From Pseudoalteromonas rubra (GTDB lineage Bacteria > Pseudomonadota > Gammaproteobacteria > Enterobacterales > Alteromonadaceae): a stretch of DNA of 64,000 bases. Of the stretch, positions 28,155-38,429 are shown one piece after another. The stretch covers positions 2,450,501 to 2,514,500 of the forward strand of contig NZ_CP045429.1 of NCBI RefSeq assembly GCF_005886805.2. The letters run 5' to 3'. Position numbers and translations under genes: made by a program. The first letter of the stretch is position 1. Every line of letters begins with the position of its first letter. A model generated the notes under the pieces. The model was given only the letters and a program-made list of their open reading frames with translations, was not told where the DNA came from and ran no database searches.

Positions 28155-31100
28155 TTAGTTTGAGGTGCTATCTTCGCGACGGCCCCAGAAAAAATTGTGT
28201 ATAGCCTCCCCAAGCCTTTCTCCACCTGCACCACCTAGTGCGGCCCCGCTAACACCACCAACAGCAGTACCCGGACCCGGTGCAACAAAGCTGCCGCCTA
28301 TTGCGCCTACAATGCCACCTCCTATGCCACCAACAACCCCGAATGCACTCCTCATCAAGGCCAATCCAGTATTTTCTGATGTGGCAATATCAACCGCATT
28401 CATTCCTAAGTTAACCACTAATAAGCCACGGCCACCATGCTTTAAAGCAGACGCTAGCTTATTAGCTTTAGGGTTGGTGCTGTTTGCTCGACCACCAGTG
28501 CCGGGCTGAGCACCTGTGCTAGGTCGATTCTTTTTGATGAAATCATTTACGAGTTTCGGGGTCTTGTCTCTGGTTTCTTTCTTGATTTTGCTCCGCCCTT
28601 CGCTGTCACTTGGGTCGAGCGGAGCCACTCTCTTGTTGTAATCATCTCTCGCCGCCCCAGCATCACCAAGCTGCTGACCCACGTAGGCTGTAACACCATT
28701 TAAAGCCCCTTTAGCATCACTTTGATTCTCATTGATACTATTCGACCCAACACTCTCCTGCGACCCAAGGTTATATGCAACACTACCAGTAAGCATATCA
28801 ATATTAGCTACTAAACCACTCGCACCGTTGACCTTCATACTATCAACTTTGATCAGCGTGTCACCATTCTTATCAAGGTACAAAACGCCATCCTTCGCAA
28901 ATAACTTATCACCATCCCCCACATCATAGCTCATTGCATCACCGCAACCCGGAGCTGAGTCACCACTGACATCCGCGCCTTTTGATTGGCATGCTGACGA
29001 GTACCCAGTTGGGTCTGTACCGCCCAGTGGGTTATTCATTATATATGAGTAGGGGTTAATCGACTGAGAGTTACCCGGGCTCTGAATGACAGGATCGACC
29101 GACATAAACCTGCCTAAATTATAATCGTACACCCGGCCATTCATATGGATAAGTTCCAGATCATCTAGATGCTCATGATCGGTAAATCCGCGTCGCGTTT
29201 TAGCTGATTTATAGTCGCCTAATTGAGCAGTAAATTTCAGGCTGCCTGACGCCGCTCTCGGTTTACCAAATGGGTCAAAGTTTCGCTCTGCCACCACATA
29301 CCCGTCTGCATTGGTGATCAGCCTTGCACTGCCTAATCGATCTTTATGGAAATAACGGATCTGTGGCACACTACCGGATTGTGACGAGATGACAGCGATA
29401 TCACCTATGTAAGCGCGAGTTGTTGTTTTGTTTCCTTCTATCTCAAGCTCGTAATGCTTACCTGCATAATAACTCGTTACGCTGCCTTTCACCTGCTTAA
29501 AGCGCATATGGTCAGGACCATAGGTAAAGCTTGCAGTTATGCCATTTTTGGTGATGCTTGTTGGTTTATCCATTGCATTGTAACTGGCAGTACTTAGTCC
29601 ATCCCCTTTGGTCATATTACCGCGTGCATCATAGCTAAAGCCCACCCACTGGCCATTTTTTAATACCCGTTTAACCGCATTAGGCCCACCACCCGTAAAC
29701 CCGGATACGCTATTACTATAATCATATTGGGTTGCGTAATCAGATTTGCTTGTCAGATTACCCACAGCGTCGTAATCGTAGCGGATGGTTGTGTAACCAG
29801 CAATCGCATTGCTCTTCAGACGATGCAGATCATCATAACTATATGATTCAGTAAACTGGTGTTGTTCACCCAGCTTGCCAGAAGTCACTGACAGTGATTT
29901 GAGATTGCCAAATCCATCATAGCCCGTGTACTGAATAGCCAGCAGGTTATTGCCATTTTTATGAGTATAATGTTCAGTCATCTGGCCGCTTTGACGACTA
30001 TAGTAGTTGTCCATTTGCAGACCATTGCCTAAAGTTTGCGACTGAATATAGCCAAACACATCACGCTCAGTAATCTGCTGGAAAGTATATCCACTGGCGT
30101 TGTTTTTAACGCCAACCTGGTAGCCTCGGTCGTCGTAAACAAATTCCAATGTCAAATTATTAGGATAACGCATCCCTTTAGCGCGTCCATAATTGGCATC
30201 ATAATAGGTGCTTGTTGAAAAGCTTCGACCTTCGCCTGCTACTGTATGAACAGTTGGACGACCCAGACTATCGTATTGATAACTATGTGTAACGCCATTG
30301 CCTGCTGCATTGCTCAACTGGCCATAAGTGTGCGTATCAAATGTGTAGGTTAACGTCCCTTCACCCGTTGCAGTTCTTTTGACGACACGACCCAGTGAAT
30401 CAACATTGTAGTGAACAGATTTTCCATTACTGCGTGTTTCTCTTTGAACCTCGCCAAATCCGTTATAAATAAAGTCTGTTGCGCCCTGGTTTGGATCAAC
30501 TACCCGAACTTTTTGCCCAAATGCGTTGTACTTAGCAACAATGCTGTTGCCCTTAGCATCACGTACTATAATGGGTAAGCCGTTACTATTGTATGAGTAA
30601 CGCGTATCGCCATTCAGTGCGTCTGTGGTTTTCATTAATTGCTTTCGGCTATCATAAGTTCGGCTCATTTGACCCAAATGTAAGCCATAGCAACTCTCTG
30701 ACACATCAATTGAGGTTGTAAAGCCTTTATAGCGATACTCTGTGGTCATTGTGCCGGTAGCAAATGGTGAACACTGTTGATCGACTGTCTTGCTGTCCAC
30801 ACGACCAATCTCATCGTAGTTACCATATCGAACGCCATATTTAATGTTGCCAAACTTGTATGGCTGAGACTCAAATAATGGATACCCCTGTGCATTAAAG
30901 GTTTTGTCCTGCAGGATCCAATCGCCGCCCTGATTCTCGACTTTTGTCCGGATGGTACGCCCAAGCTTGTCAATAAAGGCAACTTTTTTGGGGGCACCTG
31001 GCGCAACCGTCAATACTTGGAGCACTGCATCCCGAGGTGCATAAGTCCCAGGCCGTTGTATCGCTGTATAACCCTTTGGCGTTCCCTCTACTTTTTGACT

Positions 31101-34100
31101 ATAAGGTCTCAGGTAGCGATCATAGCCATATTCTGTAGTGAGATATTCACTGGCACTCACCTGCTGGTGCGTTTTGGTTTTAAGACCCGTTTTCGGATCA
31201 GTATTCACCCTTGTTTTATGTCCTTTGGCATTGGTGGTTTCATAGACATAATAACCACTGTCAGCCGCAGATGTACCATTTGAGGTATAGGACAGGGTTT
31301 CAACCCGGCTTTGCGAAGTCCAATTCGCGTCGTTATAAATGCTTGCCTTTTTAGTAACTTGGGTAGGCAAACCGTAACTATTAAAGACATAGTTTATTTC
31401 ATGTCCATTACCTGAAGAGCCGCTAACCTTAACAGTTCTGGCCTTTCTAGACGTGTGAAAATTACTAAACTCCTTTGTCAAAGTAGTTTCGCTCACCAAG
31501 CCTTTTTCACCACCTTTGTACAGGAAATAAGCATCATTAGGGTCTCTGCCTGAAAGCAAAGACTTTGTAACGACTTTAGTTACCTTATCTACCCACCAGG
31601 CTGATGTGTCGTAAGCATATGTTTTAGTTGTTGAAACCGCTGACATACCATACTGGTCATCCTGTCTTCGTTCGCTATGTATAATATCGCCATACGCATT
31701 AATTGATTTATTTTCTACTTCCGTTGTAGACAACCAGCTCTTTGTTGAAATATCACGTTTAATTTCATAGCTAGACTTTGCATACAAACTATATACGTTT
31801 TTAATTCTGTGACTTGGATTGCTTTTCCAATCTATTTTTGAGTGACTAATTGCAGAGCTCTCTGTCAAAGCAATTCGCCTGCCATCAAGGGTGTACTCAT
31901 CTGCAATAAATGTGGCCTTCGCCATTAGTTTACCCGCGTAGGGGAAGTAGGCCTGAAAGTCCGATTGTGTTACCAGGCCTCGTGTTACATCCGCTTCAAT
32001 GATGCTTCCAAAACCCATGAACCCACGGCCCTGATTATTAAACAGCGCATTGCGATAGGCGTATCGGCGTACAAAGTCACCACCCACACCATTGTCTTGC
32101 TTAAACTCCCTCACCACGTACATACTAGATGTGAATTTTTGATAACCCTTTACTATAAGCCCCGTTAAATTCAAACTATCAGATTTATACAGCCTGGTTA
32201 CACCGTTTATATTAGTCGACACAGAAGACGACAAGGGACGATAATCCCATTCACTTTTCAGTCCAATACCATCTGTGACTGAGTGAAGTACATCAAGTGG
32301 TCTATATCGGCTCCCGTTTGTTCCCGAGCCAGTTCCGTAGTTGCGGCTAATGTTGACCTTGCCTTTTGCATAACCATAAGGCGTTGCATCCAAAAAGCGA
32401 CAATTTGACCCTGCAGGACCACTTTCACATCCATAGTTAAAGACTAAATCAGGCAATCCATCACCTTGTGCATCGATGATAGCAGACTGATGAGCAGAAC
32501 CGATAAAATCGGTATCTGTACTAACAAAGCTGCCTCCTTTTAGCTCAAGCTTGGCAAAGGAGTAAATACTATGATCATGGCGCCCATCAATCGATTTATA
32601 GGTGCCTTTTCCTGTAGGGATCAACTCATTGTAAATAGCAGAGCCACAGAACTCTGTCACGCTCTTCCCTCGGAATTCAAAATGAGACACATTTTGACAT
32701 CCCTCCACCACAATACCGTTAGGGATCAGGAGCTCTTCTTTGCCATCTGCATCAATATCAGCAACCTTGATGGCATTGCCATATTTTGGCAATTTAACAT
32801 ACCGCTCATTCTCTCTGTTCCCCTCCAGACCGTAACTCAGGTTATAGTAATAGTCTCTGCTATACGCTCTGGCATTCATATAAACAGGCGAGGTAAACCA
32901 GCCGTCACCTTTGCTGTATCTTACATACAACTTGCTGCCGTTCTGTTTCGGGTTGTACCAGCCAAACCAGTCTTTAAGACCATCACCATTTAGGTCTGCA
33001 AAGCGGTAGAATCGCCCCCACCCGCCATTGAACGAAGGAAGGTAGTCATCCTCATCGTCCCAGTTAACTGTTCTGCTTGTAAAGCTCAGCGTTTTACCTT
33101 TAGATGCCGTCAGCTTGACGGAGCTCAATTTGCCCTGCCCAATGTCATTTCGGTGTAAGGACACACGATAAAAATCAGGTATACCGTTACCATCAAAATC
33201 CCCACCTATCGAATAGGAAGTAGATGGATTGTCCGAACCCGGGTGCTTACCCACAGTAAACAGTTTTTGTTTATAAGACGTGGAATAAGGTGTCGAGAAA
33301 TTACCACTGTGATAGTAAAAATAGATGTAATCATCAGAGTATGTTGCTGTTTTTTCGTAGATCACCAAATCTGGCAGACTATCACCATTCATGTCGCCAA
33401 CATGCAAAAACGAAGACAGCTGAGGCACTTCTATATTGGTATTGATGCGAGTCGATGTACCATTCTGATAGTTTTTATACAGTACCAGCTTTTTCTTTGA
33501 ACCTACTGAGCCTGCTACAAAATCAAAGTCGTCTGTAATGCCGTCCTGGTTGTAATCCGCGGTATCCGTATGACAATTCACTTTTTCGCCACTGGTACCA
33601 GAAAACTCGCATTGCGTCATTGGGTGGCTATTGCTCGTTGTATTGCCTTCTGCGTCGATGTAGAAGCCAGGCCAATCTCGGGAGCCGTCCCCGTTTCGAT
33701 CGCCATTAGGTAACACCGATGAAATGCTCTTACCTGCATTGATATTTACAAAGGTACCTCTGATTTTAGGCGCCTGATCTTCCCATTCAAAACGAGTTTT
33801 AGGCAAACAATTTCCGCCCGTTGTGCCGTAACACAACTCAACTGAAGACAACAGATCTATACCCGACGCACGACTGGCTGCATAACTAAGCGTATATTCT
33901 CTGGTTTGCGTGGAGTTGTGCTTAGTAACAACACGCTTCAGGCGCTGCGTTTTCTCGTACAATATACCCTGGTTGTATTTTCGGGTTGGGTCCAGAGCCT
34001 GCTCATATTCGAAATAGATGTTATGCATACCCTTATGTGAACTGCTATTACCTGTATAGTTAATTCTGTCCAGCAGTTTTTCGTTTGTACCGTAGGTAAC

Positions 34101-35126
34101 ATAATCATAATGAATAAAGTTTTTGTTCGTTGCGTCTCGGGTGTAATCAATTAGCCATGCATAAGTGCCATTGTAATTTGAGCGGATGTCACGACTATTG
34201 GCTGATGCACCATAATAGCTAACGTGACCATTTTTAAGCCTGACCACAAAGTAGCTGGATGTAGAGTTCATTGCGCCGTGCTGCGTAATTTTGGCAAAAC
34301 TGTCCATTTCCGTTCTGTATTCAGCGCCGCTTGAACCATAGCTGCCATTGATGGCAATCAGTCTTTGGCCATTCAGACAGAGACGATCGTTTTGATCATA
34401 CTTAGGATTTCGACTATATCCATCTTGTGCATAGGTGGCCGGACAGCGTGTAATCGCAGACCCTGCCGACAAAGACCAACCCTTGCCAGCAATCCCAGAG
34501 CCAGATCGTGATGAGTAATTCAGTGATACACCCGGCTGCATACCAGCACGCCCAGGTGTAAGTTCTATTGGGACAGAGTACGTTGCACCGCCGCCACTTA
34601 CTCCAGCTCTTCCCTTGATTGTGCCCACATTATCAACTGAGGGAGCGCTGACACTGACTAAATTCGCATTGCCGGGGATCGAACTTGTCACATCTGCGTA
34701 TTGAGTTTCAAAGACATTCTGAATCGCGCTGCCTGCTGCAATCAAATTACAAGAATCTCTGTAACATGCCGCAACCCTAACCTGCAAATAGCCATTAAAT
34801 CTGTCATCCAGAATGACAGACAATGATTCTGTGAACAGTAGGTTTTCCCACTGTCCATCTTCATTCAGTACCTGAATTGCGTATTTACTGACACCGGCGA
34901 TCGCAGACCAGGTTAAGCGCTTTTCCCCGTTGCTTATTGTTAACTGTGCCTGATATTCATTGGCATCAATTTTCCTGGGGACAACAATGAGCTTTTTACC
35001 AATTCGGATAGGAGTAAATAGACTTTTAGAATTAGCGAATGCCATGGAGGAAAACGCCACCAATTGTGTCATGCACAGCAGCACAAATATATGCTGCCAT
35101 TTAACTTTGTTCAATACGCGATTCAA
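28155..35126 (-). CDS. Sec-exported RHS/SpvB-type polymorphic toxin
   Basis: 2323-residue protein. A signal peptide (residues 1-32, ending SSMAFA) is followed by a fibronectin-like segment. The SpvB/TcB-type domain lies near 165-380 (YSVPIELTPGRAGMQPG). At least seven FG-GAP-like DxNGDGxxD calcium motifs lie at 470-900. YD/RHS repeats follow, then the RHS core near 1925-2040 (HKDRLGSARLITNADGY, GRVYDYNLGRFMSVDP). The final ~285 residues are variable and end in a glycine-zipper stretch (VVGGIGGGIVGAIGG), of unrecognised toxin class. The start is TTG, preceded by AAGGAG; no later start keeps the signal peptide. A candidate immunity gene follows at once. No PAAR or T6SS gene is nearby, so the release route is unknown. 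Confidence 0.9.
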   Translation of the reverse strand: MNRVLNKVKWQHIFVLLCMTQLVAFSSMAFANSKSLFTPIRIGKKLIVVPRKIDANEYQAQLTISNGEKRLTWSAIAGVSKYAIQVLNEDGQWENLLFTESLSVILDDRFNGYLQVRVAACYRDSCNLIAAGSAIQNVFETQYADVTSSIPGNANLVSVSAPSVDNVGTIKGRAGVSGGGATYSVPIELTPGRAGMQPGVSLNYSSRSGSGIAGKGWSLSAGSAITRCPATYAQDGYSRNPKYDQNDRLCLNGQRLIAINGSYGSSGAEYRTEMDSFAKITQHGAMNSTSSYFVVRLKNGHVSYYGASANSRDIRSNYNGTYAWLIDYTRDATNKNFIHYDYVTYGTNEKLLDRINYTGNSSSHKGMHNIYFEYEQALDPTRKYNQGILYEKTQRLKRVVTKHNSTQTREYTLSYAASRASGIDLLSSVELCYGTTGGNCLPKTRFEWEDQAPKIRGTFVNINAGKSISSVLPNGDRNGDGSRDWPGFYIDAEGNTTSNSHPMTQCEFSGTSGEKVNCHTDTADYNQDGITDDFDFVAGSVGSKKKLVLYKNYQNGTSTRINTNIEVPQLSSFLHVGDMNGDSLPDLVIYEKTATYSDDYIYFYYHSGNFSTPYSTSYKQKLFTVGKHPGSDNPSTSYSIGGDFDGNGIPDFYRVSLHRNDIGQGKLSSVKLTASKGKTLSFTSRTVNWDDEDDYLPSFNGGWGRFYRFADLNGDGLKDWFGWYNPKQNGSKLYVRYSKGDGWFTSPVYMNARAYSRDYYYNLSYGLEGNRENERYVKLPKYGNAIKVADIDADGKEELLIPNGIVVEGCQNVSHFEFRGKSVTEFCGSAIYNELIPTGKGTYKSIDGRHDHSIYSFAKLELKGGSFVSTDTDFIGSAHQSAIIDAQGDGLPDLVFNYGCESGPAGSNCRFLDATPYGYAKGKVNISRNYGTGSGTNGSRYRPLDVLHSVTDGIGLKSEWDYRPLSSSVSTNINGVTRLYKSDSLNLTGLIVKGYQKFTSSMYVVREFKQDNGVGGDFVRRYAYRNALFNNQGRGFMGFGSIIEADVTRGLVTQSDFQAYFPYAGKLMAKATFIADEYTLDGRRIALTESSAISHSKIDWKSNPSHRIKNVYSLYAKSSYEIKRDISTKSWLSTTEVENKSINAYGDIIHSERRQDDQYGMSAVSTTKTYAYDTSAWWVDKVTKVVTKSLLSGRDPNDAYFLYKGGEKGLVSETTLTKEFSNFHTSRKARTVKVSGSSGNGHEINYVFNSYGLPTQVTKKASIYNDANWTSQSRVETLSYTSNGTSAADSGYYVYETTNAKGHKTRVNTDPKTGLKTKTHQQVSASEYLTTEYGYDRYLRPYSQKVEGTPKGYTAIQRPGTYAPRDAVLQVLTVAPGAPKKVAFIDKLGRTIRTKVENQGGDWILQDKTFNAQGYPLFESQPYKFGNIKYGVRYGNYDEIGRVDSKTVDQQCSPFATGTMTTEYRYKGFTTSIDVSESCYGLHLGQMSRTYDSRKQLMKTTDALNGDTRYSYNSNGLPIIVRDAKGNSIVAKYNAFGQKVRVVDPNQGATDFIYNGFGEVQRETRSNGKSVHYNVDSLGRVVKRTATGEGTLTYTFDTHTYGQLSNAAGNGVTHSYQYDSLGRPTVHTVAGEGRSFSTSTYYDANYGRAKGMRYPNNLTLEFVYDDRGYQVGVKNNASGYTFQQITERDVFGYIQSQTLGNGLQMDNYYSRQSGQMTEHYTHKNGNNLLAIQYTGYDGFGNLKSLSVTSGKLGEQHQFTESYSYDDLHRLKSNAIAGYTTIRYDYDAVGNLTSKSDYATQYDYSNSVSGFTGGGPNAVKRVLKNGQWVGFSYDARGNMTKGDGLSTASYNAMDKPTSITKNGITASFTYGPDHMRFKQVKGSVTSYYAGKHYELEIEGNKTTTRAYIGDIAVISSQSGSVPQIRYFHKDRLGSARLITNADGYVVAERNFDPFGKPRAASGSLKFTAQLGDYKSAKTRRGFTDHEHLDDLELIHMNGRVYDYNLGRFMSVDPVIQSPGNSQSINPYSYIMNNPLGGTDPTGYSSACQSKGADVSGDSAPGCGDAMSYDVGDGDKLFAKDGVLYLDKNGDTLIKVDSMKVNGASGLVANIDMLTGSVAYNLGSQESVGSNSINENQSDAKGALNGVTAYVGQQLGDAGAARDDYNKRVAPLDPSDSEGRSKIKKETRDKTPKLVNDFIKKNRPSTGAQPGTGGRANSTNPKANKLASALKHGGRGLLVVNLGMNAVDIATSENTGLALMRSAFGVVGGIGGGIVGAIGGSFVAPGPGTAVGGVSGAALGGAGGERLGEAIHNFFWGRREDSTSN

Positions 35127-35460
35127 TGCGTGAAGCTCCTTATTTAGTTACTGAAAGTAAACTCGACAGGTTGAAATTCAAGCAACCCTAAACATTCAAA
35201 AGATAGTTAAAGCAGATGCTCTGAAGTACAGCGGCAATTATTCAGCTTTATTAATTAATGGGCGCGAAATATACAGTAAAAACAAAAAACATACAACAAA
35301 GCAGGTGAAGAGCTGATCAATTGTAAAAAAGCCACCTCAACAGTAAAGATATGATAACAAAAGAAATTAACCAATCTGACACAAGATATGAGTCAAGCTC
35401 TGAACATGCTGCATATTATCAGTGTTAGTAAACAGACCTACTCACAGCCTGTTCGGTCAT

Positions 35461-35545
35461 TTAATCTGTGAAGATTAAAGTACATAACGGGTACCGCTTG
35501 CACTAAAGCGATCTTAGTTATCAGTTCTTCTGCAAGTGGAGTGAT
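35461..35545 (-). pseudogene. Decayed copy of the acnB 3' end
   Basis: About 85% like the last ~85 bases around the acnB stop (40969-41053), in the same orientation. The reading still shows ITPL-EEL-TK and QAVPV of the AcnB C-terminus, but the stop is lost by substitutions and an indel. It may be a displaced original end left by integration of the 35.5-41 kb segment. The rest of 35127-35460 is A+T-rich spacer carrying the RHS promoter. Confidence 0.75.
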
Positions 35546-35680
35546 AGATGACAAAAGATCACAAAAGATGACTAGAGTGGCTAGTGACTAGCAGATAGTG
35601 ACTAGCAGACACCCACCCCTAGCATGAAAAGATCAGAATTGACTAGATGACTAGCAAGCATGAATAGCAGACATCCATTC

Positions 35681-36814
35681 CAAAGCTTGTCTGTCATACT
35701 TCGAATGACTAGCTGACCTCCCAAAAACTTGCCTGCCTGACTTCCACTATCTATGCTTTTTATCTGCTCCAAGGATAAGGACATAAAATGCCAACGGCAC
35801 GGAAAAGCCAGGTCAGCTTAGTTGACACAAAATACTACCATTGCATCTCTCGCTGTGTCAGGAGAGCCTTTCTATGTGGTGAAGACCCGTTAACAGGCCA
35901 GTCTTATGAGCATCGACGTGAATGGGTTGAAGAAAAGCTACTCCTGCTGGCAAGCATTTTTTGCATTGATATCTGCGCTTACGCGGTTATGAGTAACCAT
36001 ACTCACATCGTTTTGTATGTGGATGATAAAAAAGCCAATCGATTGACCGACAAAGCGATTGTTATCCGCTGGCATAAGCTATTCAAGGGAAACTGGCTGA
36101 CGCACAAATTTGTTGAAGATAACAAACTTAATCCGTCCGAGCATATGATGCTCAACGATATTATCGACAAATATCGTGAAAGGCTATCGAGCATCAGCTG
36201 GTTTATGCGCGTGCTCAACGAAGACATTGCCCGCAGGGCAAACAAAGAAGATGGCTGTACGGGTCGGTTCTGGGAAGGCAGGTTTAAATCCCAAGCGTTA
36301 CTCGATGAAGCGGCACTGGCCGCCTGTATGGCCTACGTTGACCTGAATCCAATCCGGGCCAAAATGGCCAACACACCTGAAACTTCTGAGTTCACCAGTA
36401 TCAAAAAACGTATTGAACATACTCATAGTGGGAAGCAGCCAAAGAGTCTTCTGCGCTTTGCTGGCAACCCAAGACAGAATATGCCCAAAGGGCTCCCCTT
36501 TGAGCTTAAATACTACATTGAACTGGTTGAACTAACAGGCCGATGTATTCGAGCAGACAAACGAGGACACATCTGCGATGCCCATCCTATTCTCGCTCGA
36601 TTGCAAATAGAGCCCGAAAACTGGCTAAAACTCACCACAAGATTTACCAAAGTATTCCACGGTGCTGTCGGCAGGCGTCATGCTATGAGTAAATATTGCA
36701 CCCACCTACAAAAAAAGCGGCGCACTAACCTGGCTAATTGTGAACGCTTATTAGGTTAGAATTCCCATTACCTGAAACTCAAATGATGACTGTCACACTC
36801 AGGCAGGGCTTAAC
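35681..36814 (+). mobile_element. RAYT mobile unit, copy 2
   Basis: Second copy of the 1134-base unit at 24450-25583, in the same orientation. It is preceded by a REP motif (GCAGACATCCATTCC) and many short GACTAG repeats (35560-35680). Sequence diverges abruptly at both ends. Confidence 0.85.
35788..36759 (+). CDS. REP-associated tyrosine transposase (RAYT), copy 2
   Basis: 323 residues with the same HUH (SNHTHIVL) and AYVDLNPIRA motifs as copy 1. The first ~250 codons appear the same as copy 1 by eye, while the last ~70 differ at about ten residues (CIRADKRG, DAHPIL, TTRFTKVFHG, MSKYCTHLQKKRRT). The abrupt change from identity to divergence suggests gene conversion or a recent mosaic. It is intact and presumably active. 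It lies between the RHS gene's promoter side and the cassette-like region, beside the decayed acnB end. Confidence 0.92.
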   Translation: MPTARKSQVSLVDTKYYHCISRCVRRAFLCGEDPLTGQSYEHRREWVEEKLLLLASIFCIDICAYAVMSNHTHIVLYVDDKKANRLTDKAIVIRWHKLFKGNWLTHKFVEDNKLNPSEHMMLNDIIDKYRERLSSISWFMRVLNEDIARRANKEDGCTGRFWEGRFKSQALLDEAALAACMAYVDLNPIRAKMANTPETSEFTSIKKRIEHTHSGKQPKSLLRFAGNPRQNMPKGLPFELKYYIELVELTGRCIRADKRGHICDAHPILARLQIEPENWLKLTTRFTKVFHGAVGRRHAMSKYCTHLQKKRRTNLANCERLLG

Positions 36815-37145
36815 TATGTCATACGGTACGAGATTAAGGCAGGTTTAGCAGAAGCTGTTCATATTTGAAGCCTACTCACAGTGATTTATCAATTATCTTT
36901 TCTAAATAGCACTCGCAATCACCCAGAAAAGCTCTATTAAAGGAACACTAATTGTTGGGTGTCTCTTTTAACACCTTTGAATGGTTGTCTTTTTTTGATA
37001 ACCACGCGCTCACATTTACCTCAAAAAAATCATTAAAATAACAGATAACAATTGGCATCTGTGGTTTTTATGGTTTTTGAGAACAGATAGCGCAGGATTT
37101 TCTTATATTTCTCCATATATATCTGTATTTCTAACTTCTATAAAA
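36815..37145. other. Intergenic stretch without a gene
   Basis: A+T-rich spacer after RAYT copy 2. It contains one REP-like pair (TTGGGTGTCTCTTTTAAC and TTTGAATGGTTGTC near 36952-36992) but no supportable reading frame or RNA gene. Confidence 0.6.
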
Positions 37146-37469
37146 TCATCTCTTGAGATACATGTACCTTAAAACTTCATTTGTACCGCTGCATTCATTT
37201 TTGCCTCCAACATTTACTTCCATATCAGACATATATGCAGCTAACGCCATAGAGTAAACTTCACTCATATTCTTTCTATCTAAATGAATTATAAAGTATT
37301 TAGAGCCATTGCTATTGCAGACAGATTGGAATGGAGTTTCCGGTTCGAGGTAAACGACATCTGCTCCAAGATCATTTACCCACAAACTCTTTATTTTAGT
37401 TTTAACTGTGCCTGATGCATCAGCATTAAAGCATAAAAATAAAACAAACATAAAACTCAAAACTTTCAT
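37146..37469 (-). CDS. Small exported protein, paralogue 2 of the local family
   Basis: 107 residues from the ATG at 37469, which is preceded by TAGGAG; the frame is open further upstream, but that part has no family support. A signal peptide (MKVLSFMFVLFLCFNADA) is followed by a ~90-residue mature part with two cysteines (FQSVCNSNG and KNECSG) and the helix MSEVYSMALAAYMSDMEVNV. That helix matches the same region of the proteins at 25786-26124 and 38430-38786. The function is unknown. The low G+C content and position in REP/attC-rich DNA suggest recent acquisition. Confidence 0.65.
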   Translation of the reverse strand: MKVLSFMFVLFLCFNADASGTVKTKIKSLWVNDLGADVVYLEPETPFQSVCNSNGSKYFIIHLDRKNMSEVYSMALAAYMSDMEVNVGGKNECSGTNEVLRYMYLKR

Positions 37470-37829
37470 TTTATTACTCCTATTTTTACAACGTCCAATT
37501 CTTAATAATCCACAGATATCCATATTTAAAATCAATATCAAGGACAGATACGGCTTTATTTTATCTAATCTGTTTGAAAAAACTAACCAGATAACAACAT
37601 GTGTGACACATCCTACACTATATGCTCAGAAAAAACGCCCCTCATGTTCATGCCGGGCATCTTAATTCACTAATGTTAACAACTTGAGCTTAGCTTGGAA
37701 ATTATCAACTTTCATTTACGAGAACCTTTTATGGACACCCAGTATAAGGCTTATGCACTTCCTATAGACAAGTTTGTCACAGAGCTAGCAGACTGGTATC
37801 AAGCACGTTAGCACGGCCAGCTTGATTAA

Positions 37830-38300
37830 AACTAGCAGACACCCTCTCCCAAACTCAGGCCCCAAACTTAGGACAGTTTTTGATTGGGTGTCCACACACT
37901 TGCTTTTTCTTTAACCTACTTTCTCTCACTGAGCGCTGGTTTTGAATGGGTGTCTTCTTTAATTGAGTAAGCTTGCACGGCCAGCTTGGTTAAAACTAGC
38001 AGACACCCTCTCACAAACTCAGACCCCAAATTTAGGACAGTTTTTGAATGGGTGTCCTCGCACTTGGCTCGCACTTGCTGATACCTGCCTTACTTCAGCA
38101 GACATCCATTCCTACACTGAATAAAATCGCTCACTGAGCACTGGTTTTGAATGGGTGTCTGCTTTAACAGTTCCCAAACTCAGGCCCCAAACTTAGGACA
38201 GTTTTTGATTGGGTGTCCACACACTTGCTTTCTCACTGAGCATTGGTTTTGAATGGATGTCTTCTTTAACCTACTAACTTAGAATGGGTATCTCATTTAA
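37830..38300. repeat. REP-type array with repeated 80-100-bp modules
   Basis: At least three tandem modules combine ACTAGCAGACACCCTCTC, AAACT(C)AG(G/A)CCCCAAA, TTAGGACAGTTTTTGA and TTGGGTGTCC, alternating with CTCACTGAGC(G/A)(C/T)TGGTTTTGAATGGGTGTCT. The opposed orientation of the two motif types matches REPIN-like doublets. No gene lies in 37542-38300. Confidence 0.85.
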
Positions 38301-38301
38301 T

Positions 38302-38420
38302 TTTAACGCCTGTCCACTTGTATTGGCATCGCTGGAACGTCCATATATGTCTACATTTTTTGTCTATAGTCCGCAAGATAGCCAAATAGTTTGCATCCGT
38401 TTTGAAGCGAGTTGTTATAT
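38302..38420 (-). repeat. attC-like site C
   Basis: A ~119-base site bounded by TTTTAACGCC on the left and GTTGTTATAT on the right, whose ends can pair imperfectly. This is the length and outer-end pattern of VCR-type attC sites. It begins ten bases after the stop of the 118-residue exported protein, as expected for its cassette. Confidence 0.55.
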
Positions 38421-38429
38421 TTTTGATAC

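Noticed and set aside
37830..38300. Possible CRISPR array from regular repeats
   Set aside because: Motif spacing and orientation vary and the intervening DNA is itself repeated, so it is a REP-type array.
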